A DNA stretch of 64,000 nucleotides, taken from Halomonas sp. TA22 (GTDB lineage: Bacteria; Pseudomonadota; Gammaproteobacteria; Pseudomonadales; Halomonadaceae). The stretch's first letter is position 1. Every line of letters starts with the position of its first letter. The stretch spans positions 2,808,517 through 2,872,516 of the forward strand of contig NZ_CP053108.1 of the NCBI RefSeq assembly GCF_013009075.1, written 5' to 3'. This document shows, one piece after another, positions 26,012 to 34,610 of this stretch. The notes below the pieces were generated by a model. It saw only the letters and a program-made list of their open reading frames with translations, searched no databases and was not told the origin of the DNA. Both the position numbers and the translations under genes were made by a program.

Positions 26012-26662
26012 TTGATCAAGGTTCTCGTCGCAGACGATCATCATCTGGTACGCACCAGCATCGCCCGCCTGCTTGACAGCGAAGAGGGCATCACTGTCAT
26101 TGGCGAAGCCGTGAGCGGGGAAGAGGCGGTCAGCAAGGCGCGCCTGCTTAGGCCCGACATCGTGCTGATGGACATCCGCATGCCGGGTATCGGCGGACTG
26201 GAAGCCACCCGCAAGATCGCCAAGGGCATGGCCGACATCAAGGTGCTTGTGCTCACTGCTTTCCTCGAAGAGACCTTCGCCCAACGACTACTGGATGCAG
26301 GTGCCAGCGGCTTCATTACCAAGGGAGCCGAACTGAGCGACATGGTACTGGCGATTCGCAACATCTTCGCCGGTCAGCGCTATATCAGCCCCGAGATCGC
26401 CCAACGTCTGGCACTGACCCGCATGGACGCGCAGGAGAACCCCTTCGATGCGCTGTCGCACCGGGAGCTGCAGGTGACGATAATGATCGTCAATTGCCAG
26501 AAGGTCAGCGAGATTTCCGATCGTCTGTTCCTGAGCCCGAAGACCGTCAATACCTATCGCTACCGCATCTTCGAAAAGCTTGGCGTGCACTCCGATGTCG
26601 AGCTGACGCATCTGGGCCTGCGCTACGGTCTGGTAGAGGGATATCAGCGCGAAGAAGTCTGA
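26012..26662 (+). CDS. gacA: GacA/UvrY response regulator (TTG start)
   Basis: 216-residue LuxR/FixJ-type response regulator of the GacS/GacA (BarA/UvrY) system, which drives small RNAs that titrate CsrA/RsmA. The receiver has Asp8-Asp9, phospho-acceptor Asp54 (VLMDIRMPG), Thr82-region LTAF and Lys104-region ITKG. The HTH is LSHRELQVTIMIVNCQKVSEISDRLFLSPKTVNTYRYRI, quoted in part. The start is TTG, with GGGAG upstream, because the conserved MIKVLVADDH begins exactly there. uvrC follows, the classical gacA-uvrC arrangement. Confidence 0.95.
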   Translation: MIKVLVADDHHLVRTSIARLLDSEEGITVIGEAVSGEEAVSKARLLRPDIVLMDIRMPGIGGLEATRKIAKGMADIKVLVLTAFLEETFAQRLLDAGASGFITKGAELSDMVLAIRNIFAGQRYISPEIAQRLALTRMDAQENPFDALSHRELQVTIMIVNCQKVSEISDRLFLSPKTVNTYRYRIFEKLGVHSDVELTHLGLRYGLVEGYQREEV

Positions 26663-26719
26663 CCAGCCTTCGGTGTCGATCTGTTATGCTAGGACGACGT
26701 TTTCGATCCGATCCAGCGC

Positions 26720-28534
26720 ATGAGTTTCGACGCCAAACATTTTCTCAAGACCGTCAGTGAAGCCCCTGGCATCTACCGGATGCTGGACGCCGATGGTGAA
26801 ACCCTGTATGTCGGCAAGGCCAAGCGCCTCAAGGCTCGCCTGGCGAGCTATTTTCGTGGCGCGCTGAATGCCAAGACCCAGGCATTGGTGGGTCGCATCG
26901 CCGATATCCAGGTCACCGTGACTCGTACCGAGACCGAGGCACTGCTGCTCGAGCAGACCCTGATCAAGGAAGCGAGGCCCCCCTACAATATCCTGCTGCG
27001 CGACGACAAATCCTACCCCTTCGTCTTCGTCAGCGATCGCCACCCCTTCCCGGCACTGGAGTACAAGCGCGCCCGCGCGCGGCGCGAAGGAGGACGCTAC
27101 CTAGGCCCCTACCCCAGCAGCATGGCGGTGCGTGAAAGCCTGTCGCTGATGCAGAAGATATTCCAGATTCGCAATTGCGAGGATAGCGTTTTCTCTCACC
27201 GCACCCGTCCGTGCCTGCAGTACCAGATTGGTCGTTGCACCGCGCCCTGTGTCGGCCATATCGACGAGGCGGACTATCGGCGCGATCTTCAACATGCCGT
27301 AATGTGTCTGGAGGGCAAGAGCGAGCAGGTGACGGATCGACTCACCGCCGACATGGAAACCGCCAGCAGCGAATTGAATTTCGAGGAGGCCGCGCGGCTG
27401 CGCGACCAGATTCAACAGTTGCGCAGCCTGCAGTCCCGCCAGTTCGTCGACAACGATGCCGGCGATGCGGACATCTTCGCCCTGGCTGAACGCCCCGGCA
27501 TTTTCTGTATATCGGTGCTGACGGTGCGTCAGGGACGCATGCTCGGTGCGCGCCACCATACTCCAAGCAACGGCCTCGACCTCGCCCCCGAGGCGCTGCT
27601 TGGCGAATTCGTCAGCCAGTTCTACCTGGGACAAGGGCGCGAGCTTCCCGGCGAAGTGATCACCTCGCACCCGCTACCGGATGCCGATCTGCTGCAAGAA
27701 GCGCTTTCGACACTGGCCGGCAAACGGATCCGGCTCGTCTACCAAGTACGCGGTCATCGTGCCCAGTGGCAGCAACTGGCGCGCACCAACGCCGAGCAGT
27801 ATCTGGCAACACAGCTGGCCAGCCATACCCAGATGAGCCGACGCTTCGAGGCACTGCGCGCAGCGCTGGGGCTCGAGGAGACACCCCAGCGCCTGGAGTG
27901 TTTCGATATCAGCCATAGCCATGGCGAGGCAACGGTGGCGTCCTGCGTGGTATTCGACCCCCAAGGGCCGGTCAAGTCGGACTATCGCCGCTTCAATATT
28001 GAAGGCGTGGCGGCAGGCGACGACTATGCGGCCATGCGTCAGGCACTTATGCGGCGCTTCAAGCGCCTGCAGGAGGGGGAAGGTAAACGACCCGATATCC
28101 TGCTGGTGGATGGCGGCAAGGGTCAGCTGAACATGGCGCGCGATGTCTTCGCCGAACTCGGCATAAGCGACATCCTACTGCTAGGCGTTGCCAAGGGCAC
28201 CACCCGCAAGCCTGGGCTTGAAACCCTGTTCGTCGAGACCATCGAGCGAAACCTCACTCTCGACAGCGGCTCGCCTGCCCTGCATCTGGTGCAGCATATA
28301 CGCGACGAGTCGCACCGTTTTGCCATCACCGGCCACCGCACCAGGCGCGACAAGGCAAGACGCACCTCGACCCTCCAAGAGATTCCCGGCATAGGCCCCA
28401 AACGGCGCCGGGAACTGCTGCGCTATTTTGGCGGTCTGCAGGGAGTGCGCCACGCCAGCCAGGACGATCTGGCCAAGGTGCCGGGCATCAGTGTCGGCAT
28501 GGCCAAGGCAATTCATCAGGCCTTGCATGGATGA
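26720..28534 (+). CDS. uvrC: Excinuclease ABC subunit C
   Basis: Makes both incisions in nucleotide excision repair. 604 residues with the full domain set: GIY-YIG nuclease at residues about 14-95 (GIYRMLD, LYVGKA), Cys-rich CEDSVFSHRTRPCLQYQIGRCTAPCVG, UVR helical hairpin near 200-235 (ELNFEEAARLRDQI), RNase H-like domain (ECFDISHSHGE, VDGGKGQL) and C-terminal tandem helix-hairpin-helix (IPGIGPKRRRELL, VPGISVGMAKAI). It follows gacA by 57 bases and precedes pgsA. Confidence 0.97.
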   Translation: MSFDAKHFLKTVSEAPGIYRMLDADGETLYVGKAKRLKARLASYFRGALNAKTQALVGRIADIQVTVTRTETEALLLEQTLIKEARPPYNILLRDDKSYPFVFVSDRHPFPALEYKRARARREGGRYLGPYPSSMAVRESLSLMQKIFQIRNCEDSVFSHRTRPCLQYQIGRCTAPCVGHIDEADYRRDLQHAVMCLEGKSEQVTDRLTADMETASSELNFEEAARLRDQIQQLRSLQSRQFVDNDAGDADIFALAERPGIFCISVLTVRQGRMLGARHHTPSNGLDLAPEALLGEFVSQFYLGQGRELPGEVITSHPLPDADLLQEALSTLAGKRIRLVYQVRGHRAQWQQLARTNAEQYLATQLASHTQMSRRFEALRAALGLEETPQRLECFDISHSHGEATVASCVVFDPQGPVKSDYRRFNIEGVAAGDDYAAMRQALMRRFKRLQEGEGKRPDILLVDGGKGQLNMARDVFAELGISDILLLGVAKGTTRKPGLETLFVETIERNLTLDSGSPALHLVQHIRDESHRFAITGHRTRRDKARRTSTLQEIPGIGPKRRRELLRYFGGLQGVRHASQDDLAKVPGISVGMAKAIHQALHG

Positions 28535-28595
28535 ACCCGCCGAACCCCGATAGAATATGGCTTCACGTCCACCGGCAAGGAATTGCGACGCAACG

Positions 28596-29144
28596 ATGAA
28601 TATCCCCAACATTCTTACGCTAGCGCGCATTGCGTTCATTCCTCTGCTGGTCGTCATCTTCTATCTGCCGTTCGCCTGGAGCATGCCCCTGGCCGCTGGT
28701 CTGTTTGCCTTGGCGGCCATCACCGATTGGCTCGATGGCTATCTTGCGCGTCGCTGGAACCAGAGTACCCCCTTTGGTGCCTTCCTCGACCCCGTGGCCG
28801 ACAAGCTGATGGTTGCCGTGGCGCTGGCCCTGCTGATCGAGCGCTACGAGGCGGTCTGGCTGACGCTGCCGGCACTGGTCATCATCGGCCGCGAGATCGT
28901 CATCTCGGCATTGCGTGAGTGGATGGCGGAGATGGGCAAGCGCGGCAAGGTCGCCGTCTCCTGGATCGGCAAGGTCAAGACTGCCCTGCAGATGGCCTCG
29001 ATCTTCCTGCTGCTGGGGTTCTCTCCCGGTACCACCATCGCCCAGCTCGGAGTGCTCACGCTGTTCGTTGCCGCCATCCTTACCCTCTGGTCGATGGCCC
29101 AGTATCTGCGGGCGGCCTGGCCCCACCTGAGCCGTTCGATGTAA
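28596..29144 (+). CDS. pgsA: CDP-diacylglycerol-glycerol-3-phosphate 3-phosphatidyltransferase
   Basis: Integral membrane enzyme making phosphatidylglycerophosphate, the precursor of phosphatidylglycerol and cardiolipin. 182 residues from the ATG at 28596; the frame is open to 28557, but [12 protein letters not shown] is the conserved N-terminus. The CDP-alcohol phosphotransferase motif D-G-x2-A-R-x8-G-x3-D-x3-D is complete: [24 protein letters not shown]. About five membrane helices. It follows uvrC and precedes tRNA-Gly as in many gammaproteobacteria. Confidence 0.96.
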   Translation: MNIPNILTLARIAFIPLLVVIFYLPFAWSMPLAAGLFALAAITDWLDGYLARRWNQSTPFGAFLDPVADKLMVAVALALLIERYEAVWLTLPALVIIGREIVISALREWMAEMGKRGKVAVSWIGKVKTALQMASIFLLLGFSPGTTIAQLGVLTLFVAAILTLWSMAQYLRAAWPHLSRSM

Positions 29145-29174
29145 TGCAGACGGCATGAATCGGACAATAAGCGA

Positions 29175-29202
29175 TTGACACAAAGCGACTTATCCTTATA
29201 AT
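29175..29202 (+). promoter_or_regulatory. Sigma-70 promoter of tRNA-Gly
   Basis: TTGACA and TATAAT, both perfect consensus hexamers, are separated by 16 bases; the expected start is about 9 bases before the tRNA 5' end. Confidence 0.85.
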
Positions 29203-29217
29203 TCGCTCTCGGGTCAG

Positions 29218-29280
29218 GCGGGAATAGCTCAGTGGTAGAGCACAACCTTGCCAAGGTTGGGGTCGCGAGTTCGAATCTCG
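29218..29280 (+). pseudogene. tRNA-Gly(GCC) lacking its 3' acceptor strand
   Basis: The 5' acceptor GCGGGAA, D-arm, anticodon arm CAACCTTGCCAAGGTTG (anticodon GCC) and T-arm GCGAGTTCGAATCTCG match a normal tRNA-Gly(GCC). The expected TTTCCCGC-TCCA after 29280 is replaced by AATACCCAGG, which reads as hemagglutinin coding sequence. The acceptor stem cannot form and there is no CCA, so no functional tRNA is made from this copy as written. The promoter is intact. This marks an abrupt sequence join. Confidence 0.85.
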
Positions 29281-32200
29281 AATACCCAGGGGCAGTGGCG
29301 GGCCAAGCGTATCGACGTTGCCGCCAGCGGCCTGGACAACACCAAGGGCCTGATCAGCGCCCATGGCGGCGCGCTTAACGCCCAGGTGGCGGAGCTCGAT
29401 AACACGGAGGGCCGCCTTGAAACCGCCGGCGATCTGACCCTCGATATCGCCGATGTGCTGATCAACGAAGCGGGCGAGATCGTGCATGCCGGTAGAGGCG
29501 AGGCCCGAATCGACGCCACGCATATAGCCGGCCGTGATGGCTTGATTGCCAGCCAAGGACGCCTTGCACTACGCGGCGAGGATATCGCCCTGGATGGTGC
29601 CACCACCAGCGCCGGGTCCATCGTCGTCGAGGCCGACCGCTTCAGCCACCGCCAGGGCGAGATGCAACAGTTCGGCGATGCCGATGAGCTGACACTTAAC
29701 GTCGTCCAGTCGCTGGATAACGCCGAAGGGCTGATCGCCAGCAACGCCGGGCTCGATATCACCACCGGCGACATGAATAACCGGGACGGCATCCTGCAAG
29801 CCGTTGCGGACCTGCGCCTGGATACCGGCGACATGAACAACCATCGCGGCGAAGTCGTCACCGCAGGTCACCTTACCCTCACCGTCTCTGGCGATATAGA
29901 CAACCGCGATGGGGGCCTGATCGGGGAGCAGGGCATCGCGCTACGTGCGGCATCGCTGGACAATCGCTCAGGAATGCTCGGTGCACTGCAAGGCCAACTG
30001 ACGGTTGAGGCAGGGGCGCTCGACAACACCCAGGGTCGGGTGGAAACCGCAGGAGACCTGTCGCTTGATATTGCTGGTACCTTGATCAACCAAGATGGTG
30101 TGATCGTGCATGCCGGGGACGGCAAGGCACGGATCGACGCCACGCGTTTAGACGGCAGCGATGGCCTTATCGCCAGCCAGGGTTCGCTGATGCTGGCGGC
30201 CGATACTATCGATTTCAATGGCGCCGTTACCAGTGCCAAGCAAATTGCCGTGCAGGCCGGGCGACTAAGTCACCAACGGGGTGAGATGTCGCAGTATGGC
30301 GATGATGGCGAGCTGCTGTTGGCGATTCGCGAAGAGCTGGATAATCGAGAGGGATGGATCGTTAGCCACGCCGATCTTTCGATCGATGCCGGCGACCTCG
30401 TCAATCGCTCAGGCATGCTGCAGGCGGCGGGCGACATGGACCTGGACAGCGGTGAACTGGACAATCGGCTAGGGGAGGTCCTCACCGGCGGGCGCTTGAC
30501 CCTCGATGCCGACGGAGGACTCGACAACAGCGGAGGCCGTGTGGTGGCCACGCGGGACGCCACGCTATCGGCCACTTCTCTCGTCAACGTCGATGGCCTG
30601 ATTGCATCCCTCGAGGGCGATCTCGCCCTGAACATCGACGGGGCAATCAACAACCGCCGTGGCCACCTCGAAGCAGGTGGCGAACTGGCCTCGCTCAGCC
30701 TTGGTCTCGACAATCGCGACGGTGAGATCGTCGCCACCCGAGGCGATATCGATACCCTTGAGCAGCGCCTGGACAACCGTGGTGGTCTGCTTGCCGCCCG
30801 GGAGTCGCTCGATCTGGCCAGCGGCGAGTTCGACAACGCTGGCGGTACGCTGCAAGCGGGTGGCGATCTATCCCTCGACACTCACGGCCAAGCACTACGC
30901 AATAGCGACGATGGCACGATCCTTGGCGAGGGCGGAGTGGCGCTGACGGCAGGGAGTCTCGACAATACGGCAGGGTTGATCGGGGCAGGCACCGTCCTCG
31001 ATCTCCAGGCCGATACCATTGTCAATTACAACGGCGGCGCACTACTGAGCGAAGCCGATATGAGCGTGACGAGCGCCAGTCTTGACAACCATGGCGGCCA
31101 GCTCCAGGCCCTGGGGGACATGAGCCTCGACGTCCATGGCACGCTGGGTAACCAGAATGGCTTGATTCGCGCCGGCAAGACGCTGGAGGTAAGCGCGGAA
31201 CGGGTAATCAATCGCGATACCCAAGGCGCCGGCCAGGGTATGGAAGCGCATACGCTTCGCCTGGAGGCCAAAGAACTCGACAACCGCCAAGGCGCCATTC
31301 GCACCGACAAGTTGGCTGATCTCCAGGTAGAGGCGGGCGTGAACAACCGCAACGGCCTGATCTCCTCCCTCGATACCCTGGCCATACGGGCCAATGACAT
31401 CGATAACCGCGATGGCACCCTGATCGCAGACCGATCCCTCGATCTGACGACGGCCCGCTTGGCCGGCGATGGCCGGGTGCTGTCACTGGGCGATCTGGCC
31501 CTGCGGCTGGCCAGCGATTTTACCCTCGCCGAGGATGGCGAACTGATGGCGGCGGGTGATCTCCATCTTGCCACCTCAGGCACGATCGACAACCGGGGCA
31601 GGCTCCGGGCCGGTGATACGCTCTCCATCGAGGCCCAGCGTCTGAACAATACCGCCTCCGGCGAGCTCTCCGGCACCACCACCCATATCGATGCGGGACA
31701 CCTGACCAATCGTGGCCTGATCGACGGCGTGGAGACCCATATTGCCGCCGATGTGCTCGACAACCTCGGCAGCGGGCGTATCTACGGCGACCGGCTGGGA
31801 ATCGAGGCAGGCACTCTTAACAACGATAATGAAGATGGCCAGGCCGCGGTGATCGCAGCCCGCGAGCGACTGGACTTGGGCGTGGGCACCCTGATGAATC
31901 GCGATGACGCGCTTATCTTCAGCGCTGGCGATATGGCCATCGGCGGCTCGTTGAACGCCAGCGGCCAGGCCTGGGGGCAGGCCGGGCGGGTGCATAATGC
32001 CAGCGCGACCATCGAGGCGTTGGGTAATCTAAGCCTGTCTACTGCACGGCTAGATAATACCAATGAGCACTTCGAAACCGAGTTGGTGCGGGTGGCGGAT
32101 TTACCAAAAGGGATTTATATCCAGCCGCAGGGATGGGATGAGAAGTTACCGATAGGTGCATTTACTTGGGAGAATACTGGCAACTATGGGCGTTATCGTC

Positions 32201-34518
32201 ATCGAGAGACAGGCGTAATCGTCTCGAGCTGGACGGAATACAATATCGAAGGTACTCAATACGAAAGCCAGGTGGTGCGTTCTCGGCCAGGGCAGATATT
32301 GGCAGGCAAAAATATTCATCTTTCCGGGGGCGATTTAATTAATGATAAAAGCCAGATTGTGGCCGGAGGCATAGTATCGAGTGATCTTAATAGCCTGAGC
32401 AATATCGAGGCGACGGGGCAACGGATATTCGATGAGGTAGGTACGAGGCGACAGAGTTCGACTTATACAAGGACGGAGTGTGGAGGAGAGAATGGGTGCG
32501 CTCCTGAAACGTTCACATATCGCCATTACAGCGACTGGGAACCCCATACGGGTCAATCCTCCGAGACATTCCTTCTGCCTGCCAGTGAGGTGCGAGAAGG
32601 TGGCGCATTCTCCGGCAGTGGAACGCAACTAGCCGCCCGTAATGCCGCCTCTCTTTCCACCTCGGCCCAAGGAGCACATGGCGCCCAGGTAAGTCTCCAG
32701 GCCAATAGGCCGGGTGCTACCGTTATCGAAGTGCCCGTCTTGCGTCAGCCTGCGGCTAACGCCGAAAGCAGCCTGGCGCTCGGTGACTGGATAGCGAGCG
32801 TGAGGGGGGACCTCGAAGGGTTGGCCGCCATGCCGGCAGATATTCAGAGGCTGGTGGCGAGCCATCACTCTCTCGACGAGGGGGATGTCGAGCGGTTGAC
32901 GGCACTTCTCAACGACATGGTGGGGCGATCCTCGGCGAGTCCTGCGGATGCTGCACCACTCGGCGTGATCCGCAGCGTGATGCCCACTATCAACCTGCCG
33001 GCCAACAGCCTCTTCCAGGTCAATCCCGCACCTACGGCTCACTATCTGGTCGAGACCGATCCTCGCTTCACCAACCAGCGTGAGTGGTTAGGGTCGGACT
33101 ATATGCTCAATGCCCTGCAGAGTGATCCGAGCACGACCCATAAGCGCCTGGGCGATGGCTTCTACGAGCAGCGCGTGGTCAACGAGCAGATCATGCAACT
33201 GACCGGCCAGCGTTATCTGGCAGGTCATGGAAATGATGGCGATCAGTACCGAGCACTGATGAATGCTGGCATTACCTTCGCCGAGCAGCATGGCTTGCGT
33301 CCCGGCGTGGCTTTGACTGCCGAGCAGATGGCCCAGCTCACCAGCGATATTGTCTGGCTGGTCGAGCAAACCGTGACCCTAGAGGATGGCTCCACCGTCA
33401 CTGTCCTGGTACCCCAGGTCTATGTCCGGGTTCGCGAGGGTGACCTGCAAGGCGATGGCACCTTGATTGCCGGGAACTCCCTGGCGCTGGATGTGAAGAA
33501 CGACATTCGTAATACGGGCACCCTGGCCGGCCGTGAGCTCGTCTCGCTGACGGCGGAGAACATCGCCAACCTGGGCGGCCGTATCGGTGGTAATCGGGTC
33601 GACCTCGACGCACGCAACGATCTCGACAATATCGGTGGCCAGATAGCCGCCGGCGACTCACTGGCGCTGCAGGCTGGCCGTGATCTGACGCTGTCCAGCA
33701 CCTCGGAGCGCCTGGCCGGGCTGTACGTCACCGAGGCTGGTGGCCGCTTGAGCGCCACCGCTGGCCGCGACCTGAGCGTCGTCGGTGCCGACCTCGACAG
33801 CGCCGGTGATCTTCGGCTCGGCGCCGGTCGCGACCTGGATATCACTAGCACCCTGAGCCACGAGACGCGCTGGGGTGGCATAAGCAAGCGCAGTGAACTG
33901 GAGCGTGAAGCGAGCTTGTCGGCAGGTAACGACCTGATACTCGACGCCGGGCGTGATCTCACCCTCACGGCGGTCGACGTCAGTGCCCAGGGCAGCGGCC
34001 TGCTCAGTGCCGGTCGCGACCTGAGCCTCGAGACATTGACGACGCAAGAGCGCTTTAGGACACGGCGCAATAAGAGCCGGGAGAGTGAAGAGATCGGCAC
34101 CCAGTTGGAGATCGGCGGCAGCCTCGCGCTCCTCGCCGGGCAGGACATCACCGCGCGTGCCGCCCAGCTCAATGCCGGTGACGATCTGACCCTCTCCGCC
34201 GGCCGCGATATCAGTCTCGACGCCGGGCGCTCCCAGCAGTACGACGAGACGCGCCGGGGGCGTACCCACACCATCGACAGCCAGACCCGGGTGCAATCCA
34301 CCACCCTCGATGCCGGTGGCGACCTGCTCTTGCAGGCCGGTAACGATCTGCGCCTGACGGCCAGCCAGTTGCAGGCCGGTGGCAGCGCAGCCCTGATGGC
34401 CGGTAACCGGATCGACCTGCTCACCGCCCAGGAGGAGGACTACTCCCTCTACGAGTACCGCCGCAGCGGCAGCTCGACGGCGTACTCAAGGGCCCCGTGC
34501 CGGTGTTCTGGAACCTGA
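29248..34518 (+). CDS. Filamentous hemagglutinin/CdiA-type repeat protein, fragment cut at both ends
   Basis: Open frame of 1756 codons, but the first 11 lie in tRNA-Gly and the last 13 or so in foreign sequence, so the genuine part is about 29281-34470. It carries dozens of FHA-type beta-helix repeats of the form LDN-x-G-x-L/I...AGDL-x-L, then a non-repeat region (about 950-1400) and more AGRDL repeats (about 1450-1740). A 208-residue module near the start is duplicated (LDNTEGRLETAGDL at 29397 and LDNTQGRVETAGDL about 30019). Signal peptide, two-partner secretion domain and any C-terminal toxin are missing. No TpsB or immunity gene is present. As written it cannot be exported. Confidence 0.8.
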   Translation: MPRLGSRVRISNTQGQWRAKRIDVAASGLDNTKGLISAHGGALNAQVAELDNTEGRLETAGDLTLDIADVLINEAGEIVHAGRGEARIDATHIAGRDGLIASQGRLALRGEDIALDGATTSAGSIVVEADRFSHRQGEMQQFGDADELTLNVVQSLDNAEGLIASNAGLDITTGDMNNRDGILQAVADLRLDTGDMNNHRGEVVTAGHLTLTVSGDIDNRDGGLIGEQGIALRAASLDNRSGMLGALQGQLTVEAGALDNTQGRVETAGDLSLDIAGTLINQDGVIVHAGDGKARIDATRLDGSDGLIASQGSLMLAADTIDFNGAVTSAKQIAVQAGRLSHQRGEMSQYGDDGELLLAIREELDNREGWIVSHADLSIDAGDLVNRSGMLQAAGDMDLDSGELDNRLGEVLTGGRLTLDADGGLDNSGGRVVATRDATLSATSLVNVDGLIASLEGDLALNIDGAINNRRGHLEAGGELASLSLGLDNRDGEIVATRGDIDTLEQRLDNRGGLLAARESLDLASGEFDNAGGTLQAGGDLSLDTHGQALRNSDDGTILGEGGVALTAGSLDNTAGLIGAGTVLDLQADTIVNYNGGALLSEADMSVTSASLDNHGGQLQALGDMSLDVHGTLGNQNGLIRAGKTLEVSAERVINRDTQGAGQGMEAHTLRLEAKELDNRQGAIRTDKLADLQVEAGVNNRNGLISSLDTLAIRANDIDNRDGTLIADRSLDLTTARLAGDGRVLSLGDLALRLASDFTLAEDGELMAAGDLHLATSGTIDNRGRLRAGDTLSIEAQRLNNTASGELSGTTTHIDAGHLTNRGLIDGVETHIAADVLDNLGSGRIYGDRLGIEAGTLNNDNEDGQAAVIAARERLDLGVGTLMNRDDALIFSAGDMAIGGSLNASGQAWGQAGRVHNASATIEALGNLSLSTARLDNTNEHFETELVRVADLPKGIYIQPQGWDEKLPIGAFTWENTGNYGRYRHRETGVIVSSWTEYNIEGTQYESQVVRSRPGQILAGKNIHLSGGDLINDKSQIVAGGIVSSDLNSLSNIEATGQRIFDEVGTRRQSSTYTRTECGGENGCAPETFTYRHYSDWEPHTGQSSETFLLPASEVREGGAFSGSGTQLAARNAASLSTSAQGAHGAQVSLQANRPGATVIEVPVLRQPAANAESSLALGDWIASVRGDLEGLAAMPADIQRLVASHHSLDEGDVERLTALLNDMVGRSSASPADAAPLGVIRSVMPTINLPANSLFQVNPAPTAHYLVETDPRFTNQREWLGSDYMLNALQSDPSTTHKRLGDGFYEQRVVNEQIMQLTGQRYLAGHGNDGDQYRALMNAGITFAEQHGLRPGVALTAEQMAQLTSDIVWLVEQTVTLEDGSTVTVLVPQVYVRVREGDLQGDGTLIAGNSLALDVKNDIRNTGTLAGRELVSLTAENIANLGGRIGGNRVDLDARNDLDNIGGQIAAGDSLALQAGRDLTLSSTSERLAGLYVTEAGGRLSATAGRDLSVVGADLDSAGDLRLGAGRDLDITSTLSHETRWGGISKRSELEREASLSAGNDLILDAGRDLTLTAVDVSAQGSGLLSAGRDLSLETLTTQERFRTRRNKSRESEEIGTQLEIGGSLALLAGQDITARAAQLNAGDDLTLSAGRDISLDAGRSQQYDETRRGRTHTIDSQTRVQSTTLDAGGDLLLQAGNDLRLTASQLQAGGSAALMAGNRIDLLTAQEEDYSLYEYRRSGSSTAYSRAPCRCSGT

Positions 34519-34532
34519 CCAAGGGCGAGTGA
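34464..34532 (+). pseudogene. C-terminal remnant of a peptide ABC transporter binding protein
   Basis: In the frame different from the hemagglutinin, bases 34473-34532 read LDGVLKGPVPVFWNLTKGE and stop. This resembles the last residues of dipeptide/oligopeptide substrate-binding proteins, and it stands 78 bases before a DppB-type permease, where such a gene is expected. Everything upstream of it is hemagglutinin sequence, so the binding-protein gene is missing apart from about 20 codons. The identification rests on a short tail plus position. Confidence 0.5.
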
Positions 34533-34610
34533 GGCAGTGCCGGTGCGCGGCTTTGCCCGCACCGGCCCGACCCTTCGCCAACGCCCACCCACAACAACAG
34601 AGGGCGCTGC

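Noticed and set aside
29248-29280. ATG at 29248 as the true start of the hemagglutinin protein
   Set aside because: It lies in the anticodon arm of tRNA-Gly; the first residues are tRNA sequence, and no signal peptide or ribosome site is present.
29281-34470. Complete CdiA contact-dependent inhibition system
   Set aside because: No CdiB/TpsB transporter, secretion domain, VENN-type pretoxin motif, toxin tip or immunity gene is present.
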